Source: Nitrospirales bacterium (GTDB lineage Bacteria; Nitrospirota; Nitrospiria; Nitrospirales; UBA8639). Taken from it: a stretch of DNA of 14,240 nucleotides. This document shows, one piece after another, positions 6,235 through 13,364 of this stretch. The stretch covers positions 1 through 14,240 of the forward strand of contig BQIY01000019.1 of the NCBI GenBank assembly GCA_021604265.1, given 5' to 3'. Each line of letters begins with the position of its first letter. Position 1 is the first letter of the stretch. Position numbers and translations under genes: made by a program. The notes beneath the pieces are model-generated. The model was not told the origin of the DNA and did not search any database. It saw nothing but the letters and a program-made list of their open reading frames with translations.

Positions 6235-7398
6235 ATGTATAACGCCTTTATAACATCGCCAATACTGCGACTAACACGAACAGCCATGACCCTGACCTGT
6301 GTCTGTCTCTTAACCCTATCCAGCAGCCATGCCTTTGCCGCGCTTCTTGATGGAATGTTTGATGGATTTGAAGAATCCTTATCCCAACGACTGGCTAAAA
6401 ATGGAGAACAATTGACTGTCGGAAATTTCTATACTCCTGAACGAGCCGACTCGCATGGCCCGATCGGCATGATGGGCGAGCATACACACAATATCGGAGA
6501 ACTCATGTTCTCCTATCGATACATGCAGATGGAGATGGATGGAATCCGCGATGGCACGTCAAGCTTGTCGCCCCTGGACGTACGGAATCAAGGGTTCACG
6601 GTGGTCCCCACATTCATGCGAATGCAAATGCATATGTTCGGAGCCATGTACGGAGTCAACGAGACCCTCACGCTTTCAGCCATGTTGCCATATCTGCGCA
6701 ATACGATGGATCATCTCGCCGGAAACCCTCTCGGTGCCGCAAAGTTCCAGACGCGGTCGGAAGGCGCCGGAGACCTGAAAATTGGATCCTTGTGGCGTTT
6801 GTATGCATTTGAAGCCCCAAGCATTGGCGCTCATCGCTTTCATTTGAACTTCACCGTCAGCTTACCCACAGGAGACATCACTCAAAAAGGCACAACGCCC
6901 CTCGGAGTCATACGGCTTCCGTACCCCATGCAATTGGGATCAGGAACAGTCGATGTCATGCCTGGTCTGACCTACGGAGGGGCTCAGGGAAAATTATCAT
7001 GGGGATTCCAGTCGATCGGTACATACCGGATTGCTCGAAACAAGGCTGGGTATTCGAAAGGAGATGAATACCAAGTGGGAGCCTATGGCGCCTATGCATG
7101 GACAAACTGGCTCAGCAACTCCGTTCGATTTAAGTGGCGGCATTGGTTTGATTACGATGGGCAAGATACCAGAATCACCAGAGCAGCCGCTCAGCAGCTC
7201 GTCTTTACTGCTGACCCTGACCTTCGCGGCGGAAAACAACTCGACATCATGGGAGGCGTAAATTTCTTATTACCGGAAATTCTTGGATTGGAACATCGGC
7301 TAGGAGTTGAAGGCGGCGTGCCAATCTATCAAAACCTCGATGGACCGCAATTAGAAACAGACTGGTCTGTGACCGTTGGATGGCAAGTTATTCATTAA
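6235..7398 (+). CDS. predicted outer-membrane beta-barrel protein, Met/His-rich, transporter-like
   Basis: This 387-residue exported protein starts at ATG 6235, with AAGGAA 11 bases upstream. The signal peptide is about residues 1-36 (hydrophobic AMTLTCVCLLTLSSSHAFA). The mature chain shows many alternating amphipathic strands with aromatic belts (ELMFSYRYM, RFHLNFTVSLPTGD, LSWGFQSIGTYRI, YQVGAYGAYAWTNWL, SVRFKWRHWFDYDG, WSVTVGWQV), as in bacterial outer-membrane barrels of the 'MetA-pathway / transporter' type. A striking N-terminal zone, residues 74-138, contains HGPIGMMGEHTH, YMQMEMD and MRMQMHMFGAM, with 11 Met and 4 His. Proteins with a related GMMG-H-H / SYRYM-M-M-D start are, as I recall the family, often found near copper-resistance genes. 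Combined with its neighbours, copper or another metal is the likely context; transport has not been shown for this type. It probably shares a transcript with the cupredoxin-like gene 61 bp downstream. Confidence 0.78.
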   Translation: MYNAFITSPILRLTRTAMTLTCVCLLTLSSSHAFAALLDGMFDGFEESLSQRLAKNGEQLTVGNFYTPERADSHGPIGMMGEHTHNIGELMFSYRYMQMEMDGIRDGTSSLSPLDVRNQGFTVVPTFMRMQMHMFGAMYGVNETLTLSAMLPYLRNTMDHLAGNPLGAAKFQTRSEGAGDLKIGSLWRLYAFEAPSIGAHRFHLNFTVSLPTGDITQKGTTPLGVIRLPYPMQLGSGTVDVMPGLTYGGAQGKLSWGFQSIGTYRIARNKAGYSKGDEYQVGAYGAYAWTNWLSNSVRFKWRHWFDYDGQDTRITRAAAQQLVFTADPDLRGGKQLDIMGGVNFLLPEILGLEHRLGVEGGVPIYQNLDGPQLETDWSVTVGWQVIH

Positions 7399-7459
7399 AC
7401 TCCCTTCTTGTCATTGTTGCGTTTATATGGGTTAGGAATTTCCCAAAAGGAACCACATC

Positions 7460-8266
7460 ATGAACATACGATACTCAATTGGACTTCTTCTCGTACTGGG
7501 TAGCCTTGGACTCTCCAACCTTGGATTGGCCTATGAAACCGGACAGGTGGTGAATCCTGGCATCCTCAGTGGATCTGTGGCCTTTCAAGGAAACGTCCTA
7601 GCCCCGCGCAGCTTTACCGTACAAAAAAACCCTGAAATTTGCGGAGAAACACGATCACTGACGAAAGTGTCCGTGAAGAACGGAATGTTGCAGGGAGCCG
7701 TCATCGCCCTTGAAGGCATCACGAAAGGCAAAGCTTTCGAGGAAAAGCACTTTCGAGCGAACCGTCCCGGCCTGGGAGCATTTCACTATCGCGCAGGCAA
7801 AAAGCTCGACCTTGAGGTACACACCAAACATTGTAACTTTGGACCATTTACCGGCGTCGTCGCTCGAGATGAATCCATTCAGTTCACCAATCACGATTCG
7901 ATTAAACACACGCTTCATACTTACGTCTTAAGAGGTAAAAAAGCGACAATCCTCAAAACAGTTCATAATCGAGGGATACCGGCTTCAGGAACCATCAAGG
8001 AAATATTCACCAAAAAGAAACTGAAGAAACCCGGGGTCGTCGCGATCACATGTGACCGGCATGATTTCATGGAAAATTGGCTCTATGTTGCTGACTCACC
8101 CTATTTTGCCATCTCAGATGACAGTGGACGCTTTAACATTGATGAGATACCGCCGGGAACATACAACATGATTGTCTGGCACCCCGTTCTGGGAACTCAG
8201 GAACAGCACGTCACCATCACTCCTCAAAAAACGGTGAACGTGGACTTTGAATTCGTCAAAAAATAA
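7460..8266 (+). CDS. periplasmic cupredoxin-like protein with carboxypeptidase-regulatory-like C-terminal domain
   Basis: This 268-residue protein starts at ATG 7460 behind AAAGGAAC. A signal peptide covers residues 1-24 (ending NLGLA). The middle part has the cupredoxin layout: FTNHDSIKHTLHTY (residues 142-155), where H150 sits in the usual N-x-D-x3-H ligand position, and ITCDRHDFMENW (196-207), giving C198, H201 and M204 as C-x2-H-x2-M. Together these could make a type-1 copper centre. Residues 215-266 (FAISDDSGRFNIDEIPPGTYNMIVWHP) look like a carboxypeptidase-regulatory/transthyretin-like beta-sandwich. Cys 61 (EICGET) and Cys 125 (HCNFGPF) are further conserved-looking residues that could pair. 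Similar two-part proteins are annotated as methylamine-utilisation-like or plastocyanin-like. It likely works with the Met-rich outer-membrane protein just upstream as an electron carrier or copper-binding partner. The exact role is unknown. Confidence 0.82.
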   Translation: MNIRYSIGLLLVLGSLGLSNLGLAYETGQVVNPGILSGSVAFQGNVLAPRSFTVQKNPEICGETRSLTKVSVKNGMLQGAVIALEGITKGKAFEEKHFRANRPGLGAFHYRAGKKLDLEVHTKHCNFGPFTGVVARDESIQFTNHDSIKHTLHTYVLRGKKATILKTVHNRGIPASGTIKEIFTKKKLKKPGVVAITCDRHDFMENWLYVADSPYFAISDDSGRFNIDEIPPGTYNMIVWHPVLGTQEQHVTITPQKTVNVDFEFVKK

Positions 8267-8579
8267 TATCAGCGGTTCCTGCCAGATGAAATGAAGTCCT
8301 CGCGTCTGATTTTACGCCTTCCACACTCTTTAGCCTCCTTACCTTCCCACCGCATGGAACCCCTGAACGTGCCTTCTCAGTGACAAAACACATAACTGGA
8401 ACAATTCTTTCTGTCGACACATACCTCAATTTCAATATCTATGGTATAGTCGCCAAAACATCACGAGCGCGAAGAAGCTCACCAGAACATCAACAGTAAA
8501 AATTCTCTCAGCATCATTGTACCCGACTCGATGATTTGCCCATACATATCGAGACGTTTATCGCAACCCAGGAGGACCT
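8267..8579. other. intergenic region, 313 bp, with candidate extended -10 promoter
   Basis: No coding frame or clear terminator is visible after the cupredoxin-like gene. The only persuasive signal is TGGTATAGT at 8442-8450, an extended -10 motif (TGn before TATAGT) about 130 bp upstream of the CBS gene; the region where a -35 would sit (8422-8427) is poor, which is tolerated in extended -10 promoters. A leader of roughly 120 nt would result; I see no recognisable riboswitch fold in it. Confidence 0.45.
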
Positions 8580-9425
8580 ATGAGTAACCTGCCATCAGCA
8601 CCAATTGCTGACTTTATGCAACAAGACCTTGAGACCGTGAGTGAGCAGACGAGCGCAATTGAGGCAGCGGCAAAGATGGCTGAACAACGTATAGGCTGCC
8701 TGGTAGTTCATGGAGAACAAGGTGAATCGGACCACCCTCCGATCATCGGCGTCTTCTCCGAAACTGACTTAGTCCGCAAAGTACTGGCAGGCGGCCAAAC
8801 CGACTCCGAAACCTCTGTCGCTGAGATTATGACGACGCCCCTCCATACGATAGCTTCGAATCGATCCATGCTTGATGCCAGTCACGTCATGGAACAGCAA
8901 GGCGTTCGACATCTCTGTGTAGCAGACGGAGAAGAAATTGTTGGGTTGATTTCCATTCGGGATCTCGTGAGACATTTTGTGTACGCTGATTCAGGTCCCA
9001 TTCGAGAACTTGATAATGTCTATCGGCCACTGAGTGTGCTGATGCGCCGCAATATCGAACAAATTTCAGGTGAAGAAACCATCTTAACTGCTGCCCAACA
9101 TATGACCGACAAACAAATCGGGGCCTTACTGGTGACAGAGAGTTCAGCCATGGTTGGAATCATCACAGAGCGTGACTTGATCCAGAAGGTCATGGCATAT
9201 AATCATAACCCCAAACACGTACACGTGAATGCCATCATGAATCAACCACTGATCGGCATTGACATCAACAGAACAGTCCATGATGCGAGTGACTTAATGG
9301 CCGAGAAATGGATTCGCCACTTACCGGTGACGGAAAATGGAAATATTGTCGGCATCCTCTCAGTCCGGGACCTTATACGAATGGTCGCTCTCAGAGATCG
9401 CCCAAGATTTTTGCGCCAACAATAG
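8580..9425 (+). CDS. protein of four CBS domains (two Bateman modules)
   Basis: This 281-residue protein starts at ATG 8580 behind a strong AGGAGGA. The whole chain is four CBS repeats at about residues 9-70, 80-132, 150-206 and 218-272. They share phrases such as IIGVFSETDLVRKV, IVGLISIRDLVRHF, MVGIITERDLIQKV and IVGILSVRDLIRMV, each ending a repeat, and IGCLVV / VRHLCV / IGALLV / IRHLPV before them. CBS pairs bind adenine nucleotides (AMP, ATP, SAM and similar) and usually control an attached enzyme or channel; here no effector domain is fused, so it would act by binding a partner or as a nucleotide sensor in the cytosol. No signal peptide or membrane segment is seen. The next gene begins 65 bp after its stop, so joint transcription is plausible. 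The ligand and partner cannot be read from the sequence. Confidence 0.92.
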   Translation: MSNLPSAPIADFMQQDLETVSEQTSAIEAAAKMAEQRIGCLVVHGEQGESDHPPIIGVFSETDLVRKVLAGGQTDSETSVAEIMTTPLHTIASNRSMLDASHVMEQQGVRHLCVADGEEIVGLISIRDLVRHFVYADSGPIRELDNVYRPLSVLMRRNIEQISGEETILTAAQHMTDKQIGALLVTESSAMVGIITERDLIQKVMAYNHNPKHVHVNAIMNQPLIGIDINRTVHDASDLMAEKWIRHLPVTENGNIVGILSVRDLIRMVALRDRPRFLRQQ

Positions 9426-9490
9426 CGTCACGTCTCTTATTCAACATTCCGCAAACCATATCACCAACTCGTCAACTTCCAAATGAATGT

Positions 9491-11302
9491 ATGGCTGCAC
9501 TGATCTACGGACATAAACTCTCAAAAGCCTTTGGCGTCAAACGGCTCTTTCATGACCTGACTCTTGGCGTCTCTGAGCCCGACCGTATTGGCGTGATCGG
9601 ACCCAATGGATCAGGAAAAAGCACGCTGCTTAAGATTTTTGCAGATTTGGAACAACCGGATACTGGAACCATCACTCGACGCCAGCGCCTTCGAATGGCC
9701 TATGTGCCACAACAACCGGACTATCCTCCCGATTCTACGATCATTGAAGAAATGGAACGGGCAGCCATCACGTCTGGCATGGAACCCAATCAGGCCTTAA
9801 TCCGTGTTCAAGAAATATTAGGGAAGACAGGTTTTGAAGATGGCGACCAACCCGTTGGGCCCTTATCAGGGGGATGGCGAAAACGGTTGGCCATCGCCTG
9901 CGGCTTTGTCCAAGATCCAGACATTATGTTGCTCGATGAACCGACCAACCACCTTGACCTGGAGGGCTTGAAGTGGCTGGAGCAAATGATGTCACAAGCC
10001 CCATGGCCATGGGTCATGGTCAGCCATGACCGTTGGTTCCTCCAACATGCTACGAATAAAATAGCAGAAATCAATACACGATACGTCGATGGCCTGTTTC
10101 TGGTGACCGGCACCTATGACGAATTCATTCGTCAACGAGACGATCATCATCATACACAAACCCAACAGGCCCAAGCCTTGGCAGGTAAAGTTCGCCGCGA
10201 AGAAGAATGGCTTCGCCGTGGCCCCAAAGCACGAACTACCAAAGCCAAATACCGGATTGATTCCGCACACTCGCTTCAAGCTGAACTTGCAGAAACCGCC
10301 ACACGCTTACGGCAGGACACCACCACCATTGACTTCGTCTCTTCCGGCCGTCGGACGAAACAGCTCATTGAGGTCACGAACCTCACCAAAGCATTCGGAA
10401 CACGCACGTTGATTCAGAACCTTGAACTGTTACTCTCGCCGGGAACAGCCATGGGAATCGTCGGACACAACGGATCAGGGAAATCGACACTCTTGAAACT
10501 TTTAGCTAAAGAGCTCGAACCTGATCAAGGAACAATAAGACATGCCGAACAACTGAAGATTGTCTACTTTGATCAAAACCGCGATCAACTAGAGCCAGAA
10601 AAAACATTACGACGAACCCTGTCGGATACGGGGCAGTCTGTTGAGTATCGTGGAAATACCGTACATATAACCGGGTGGGCCAAACGTTTTCGATTTCAAC
10701 CCGAGCAATTGGATATTCCCGTTAAATTACTTTCGGGAGGAGAACAGGCTCGAGCCGTGATTGCGCGACTCATGCTGCAACCCGCCGATGTGCTGATTGT
10801 GGATGAACCAACGAATGATCTTGATATTCCAACGCGGGAAACATTAGAAGAAAGCCTGCTAGAATTTCCTGGTGCACTGATCCTCGTCACCCATGACCGC
10901 TTTATGCTTACCAAAGTGTGTACGCAATTTATCGGGTTGGATGGAGATGGCGCGTATGGACTCTTCGCTGAATACGAGCAATGGGAATCCTGGATTCGAA
11001 AAAAACAATCGAAAAAGCGTAAGAGCGAGATCGTCGAGAAGTTTGACGGAAAATCCAAATCAAAAATTACGACAAAAAAACTATCCTTTAAAGAACAAAA
11101 AGAATACGACTCAATGGAGTCACGTATACTGCAAGCCGAGCACACCCGCGTCTCCCTTCGCGCGCGTACTGAAGATTCTGACGTCGCATCCAATCACCTC
11201 AAACTGCATGACGCTTATGAAGAACTGAAGACGGCCACCCAGGTGGTTGAACAGCTTTACGCACGATGGGCTGAATTAGAATCCAAACATCAGGGTGACT
11301 GA
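9491..11302 (+). CDS. ABC-F family ATPase, Uup-like
   Basis: The 603-residue form starting at ATG 9491 is chosen; an earlier in-frame ATG at 9308 would overlap the CBS gene by 118 bp and add 61 residues with no ABC homology. Two ABC domains lie in one chain with no membrane segments. Domain 1 has Walker A GPNGSGKST (37-45), signature LSGGW (125-129), LLDEPTNHLDL (147-157) and SHD (178-180). Domain 2 has GHNGSGKST (325-333), LSGGE (414-418), LIVDEPTNDLD (435-445) and THD (467-469). The linker holds LRRGPKARTTKAKYRI (241-256), as in the Uup group of ABC-F proteins. Residues 500-600 form a Lys-rich stretch and a charged coiled coil like the Uup C-terminal domain. ABC-F proteins act at the ribosome, and Uup is also linked to DNA transactions and to ribosome quality; which applies here is not known. 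No strong ribosome site precedes the ATG. Confidence 0.92.
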   Translation: MAALIYGHKLSKAFGVKRLFHDLTLGVSEPDRIGVIGPNGSGKSTLLKIFADLEQPDTGTITRRQRLRMAYVPQQPDYPPDSTIIEEMERAAITSGMEPNQALIRVQEILGKTGFEDGDQPVGPLSGGWRKRLAIACGFVQDPDIMLLDEPTNHLDLEGLKWLEQMMSQAPWPWVMVSHDRWFLQHATNKIAEINTRYVDGLFLVTGTYDEFIRQRDDHHHTQTQQAQALAGKVRREEEWLRRGPKARTTKAKYRIDSAHSLQAELAETATRLRQDTTTIDFVSSGRRTKQLIEVTNLTKAFGTRTLIQNLELLLSPGTAMGIVGHNGSGKSTLLKLLAKELEPDQGTIRHAEQLKIVYFDQNRDQLEPEKTLRRTLSDTGQSVEYRGNTVHITGWAKRFRFQPEQLDIPVKLLSGGEQARAVIARLMLQPADVLIVDEPTNDLDIPTRETLEESLLEFPGALILVTHDRFMLTKVCTQFIGLDGDGAYGLFAEYEQWESWIRKKQSKKRKSEIVEKFDGKSKSKITTKKLSFKEQKEYDSMESRILQAEHTRVSLRARTEDSDVASNHLKLHDAYEELKTATQVVEQLYARWAELESKHQGD

Positions 11303-11646
11303 GCCAAGAAATAACATCATGCTCAACCATCCAACCATCCGACCATTCAGACTCTAAACCTCAAAACAACGACCCTCACCCATTTCTGCGCCATGCAAAC
11401 ACAAACTTGCGAATGGCGCGATGGCCAAAAACTTCTTATCGTTTCGACTTTCTTAACTAATCTTCTCACCAATTACTACACATTATCCCTCTTCCCCTCT
11501 TTTGAGGAATAGTCGCGCTAAATAGTACCTGCCTAACATTGTGTGCATTTCAGTTAAGAAAAGGCACATTATTTCCTGCATGTCTTAAGCCGTGTGCTCA
11601 AAAATTGAAACTCAACCATGGGAAATCACAAGCCAAGGAGAACTAT
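11303..11646. other. intergenic region, 344 bp, with hairpin and short tandem repeat
   Basis: No protein-like frame is seen; an upstream ATG at 11539 in the frame of the next gene adds 36 residues with no domain and no good ribosome site. CAACCATC occurs twice in tandem at 11324-11339, followed by the related CGACCATT. A strong hairpin at 11388-11419 is listed separately. CCTC-TTTT-GAGG at 11496-11507 is a minor second hairpin. I could not place a standard promoter for the peroxidase gene. Confidence 0.5.
11388..11419. terminator. bulged hairpin downstream of the ABC-F gene
   Basis: GCGCCAT (11388-11394) pairs with ATGGCGC (11413-11419), and inside it GCAA (11395-11398) pairs with TTGC (11407-11410), leaving a GA bulge and an 8-base loop. 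This gives 11 base pairs. No T-run follows, so it may be a factor-dependent terminator, an mRNA-stabilising hairpin or a regulatory element; it lies 86 bp after the ABC-F stop and 227 bp before the peroxidase start. Confidence 0.45.
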
Positions 11647-13296
11647 ATGTGGACCAAATATGCCCTACATACTGTAAGAATACTTCAATCATATAAATTG
11701 CAACAGACCGCCTTTTTGATAATAGTCATTGTGACAACATTAGGATTCAATGCTCAAAATCTTCAAGCCTTTGAAGCACGCACCATCGATGGAACAAATA
11801 ATAATATTCATAATCCAAACTGGGGTCGTACGAATACTCCCCTGCTTCGTACCATGGATTCCGATTACACTGATGAGATTCATGAACCAGCTGGTTCAAC
11901 ACGGTTAAGTCCACGAGCCATTTCAAACATGGTTGCGGCTCAAGATCATCTCAAGCAAAATTCAAAACGAGCATCAGATTTTGTTTGGCAATGGGGTCAG
12001 TTTATTGATCATGACATTGACCTTACAGAAGGGGTTCATCCTACGGAACCTTATGACATTCTTATTCCTACTGGAGACCAGCATTTTGATCCTCAGAGTA
12101 CAGGCACCAAAATCATGCCATTTACGCGTTCCGCATATGCTGACACCCCGAACAAACCTCGAGAACAAGTGAATCACATTACCGCATTCCTCGATGCATC
12201 GATGGTCTATGGTTCTGATTCGATTCGTGCACATGCTATCCGAACCAATGACGGAACCGGTCGTCTGAAAATGAGTAAAGGACGGTTTCTTCCCTATAAC
12301 ATTGAGGGCCTGCCAAACGCTGGGGGACCTGATCCTACATTGTTTTTAGCCGGCGATGTTCGAGCGAATGAACAAGTCGGCCTGACTGCCATGCACACCT
12401 TATTTGTCCGTGAACATAACCGTTTGGCCAAACACATTCGACAGAACCATCGTTCATTGACCGGAAATGAAATATACGAAAGAGCACGTCGAAAGGTTGG
12501 TGCGCTGATTCAAGTCATTACGTATCAGGAGTTTCTTCCTGTCCTTCTTGGCAAAAATACCCTACGCCCATATCGCGGCTATAAACCATGGGTTAACCCA
12601 AGTATTGCCAATGTGTTCTCCACCGCCGCCTACCGATTCGGTCATAGCATGCTTTCACCACAGATTCTGCGGTTGAAGAAAAATGGTAGACCCATTCGTG
12701 CCGACCATCTACCGCTTCGCGAGGCCTTTTTTGCCCCATGGAGAATTACCGAAGAGCAAGGGATCGCCCCACTACTTCGCGGCCTAGCCAACCAACAGGC
12801 TCAAGAAATTGACCCATATATCATCGACGACGTCAGAAATTTCCTTTTCGGACTTCCAGGAAACGGCGGATTTGACCTCGCCTCGCTAAACATCCAACGT
12901 GGCCGGGATCATGGACTCCAAAGCTATAATGGAGTACGAATTGCCATGGGCTTGAATCCAGCAACCTCATTCGCTGATATCACTTCTGATATCGACCTTC
13001 AGCAACGTCTGGCACAGGCCTATCTAACGGTCGAAGATGTAGACGTCTGGGTGGGAGGACTCGCAGAAGATCATCACCGGCGGTCCATGGTTGGCAAACT
13101 ATTTTTTAAGATTATTAAAAATCAATTTGAACGACTCAGAGATGGTGACCGTCTATGGTACCAAAATACATTTTCAAAGAGACAGATCAAAAAATTAGAG
13201 AATACAACATTGGCCGATGTTATTCGTCGGAATACCCCAATCACACATGAGATCCCCAACAATGTCTTCCTTTATAAGAACCCTGCCCATTATTAG
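11647..13296 (+). CDS. exported heme peroxidase of the animal (peroxidase-cyclooxygenase) superfamily
   Basis: Starting at ATG 11647, where AAGGAG is six bases upstream, the protein has 549 residues. Residues 1-42 hold a long basic n-region, the hydrophobic core TAFLIIVIVTTLGF and a likely cleavage site near LQA, so it is exported. The heme site is complete: WGQFIDHDIDLT (116-127) with distal Gln118 and His122 and Asp121, the last matching a heme-ester position of myeloperoxidase; the calcium/fold block FTRSAYADT...VNHITAFLDASMVYGS (159-190); GLTAMHTLFVREHNRLA (245-261) with catalytic Arg255 and Glu256; AAYRFGHSM (327-335) with proximal His333; and LNIQRGRDHGLQSYN (414-428). Relatives oxidise halides, thiocyanate or organic substrates with H2O2. 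The acting substrate is unknown. Codons and flanks look more AT-rich than the neighbouring genes, especially near the 5' end, which may indicate transfer. It ends 18 bp before a strong hairpin. Confidence 0.94.
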   Translation: MWTKYALHTVRILQSYKLQQTAFLIIVIVTTLGFNAQNLQAFEARTIDGTNNNIHNPNWGRTNTPLLRTMDSDYTDEIHEPAGSTRLSPRAISNMVAAQDHLKQNSKRASDFVWQWGQFIDHDIDLTEGVHPTEPYDILIPTGDQHFDPQSTGTKIMPFTRSAYADTPNKPREQVNHITAFLDASMVYGSDSIRAHAIRTNDGTGRLKMSKGRFLPYNIEGLPNAGGPDPTLFLAGDVRANEQVGLTAMHTLFVREHNRLAKHIRQNHRSLTGNEIYERARRKVGALIQVITYQEFLPVLLGKNTLRPYRGYKPWVNPSIANVFSTAAYRFGHSMLSPQILRLKKNGRPIRADHLPLREAFFAPWRITEEQGIAPLLRGLANQQAQEIDPYIIDDVRNFLFGLPGNGGFDLASLNIQRGRDHGLQSYNGVRIAMGLNPATSFADITSDIDLQQRLAQAYLTVEDVDVWVGGLAEDHHRRSMVGKLFFKIIKNQFERLRDGDRLWYQNTFSKRQIKKLENTTLADVIRRNTPITHEIPNNVFLYKNPAHY

Positions 13297-13314
13297 GATT
13301 TAATAACCTGCGTC

Positions 13315-13351
13315 TTGCGAGCCCCGACAGACAGAAAGTCGGGGCTCGCAA
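13315..13351. terminator. perfect 14-bp hairpin between convergent genes, probable bidirectional terminator
   Basis: TTGCGAGCCCCGAC (13315-13328), loop AGACAGAAA, then GTCGGGGCTCGCAA (13338-13351). The stem is GC-rich and perfect, 18 bp after the peroxidase stop and 13 bp from the stop of the convergent aldo/keto reductase gene. Position and symmetry suit termination in both directions, though no T-run follows on either strand. Confidence 0.8.
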
Positions 13352-13364
13352 ACTTAGATTGGCT

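Noticed and set aside
9308..9490. Upstream start for the ABC-F gene
   Set aside because: It would overlap the CBS gene by 118 bp and add 61 residues without ABC-F homology; ATG 9491 places the first ABC strand at the N-terminus.
10696..11193. 165-residue minus-strand open frame
   Set aside because: It lies opposite the second ABC domain of the ABC-F gene and has Ser/Cys/Arg-rich composition typical of antisense frames.
11324..11347. CAACCATC tandem repeat as a regulatory array
   Set aside because: Two exact copies of an 8-bp word plus one degenerate copy just after a stop codon can arise by slippage; there is no promoter nearby.
11539..11646. Upstream start for the peroxidase
   Set aside because: It adds 36 residues before the signal peptide, while ATG 11647 has AAGGAG at ideal spacing.
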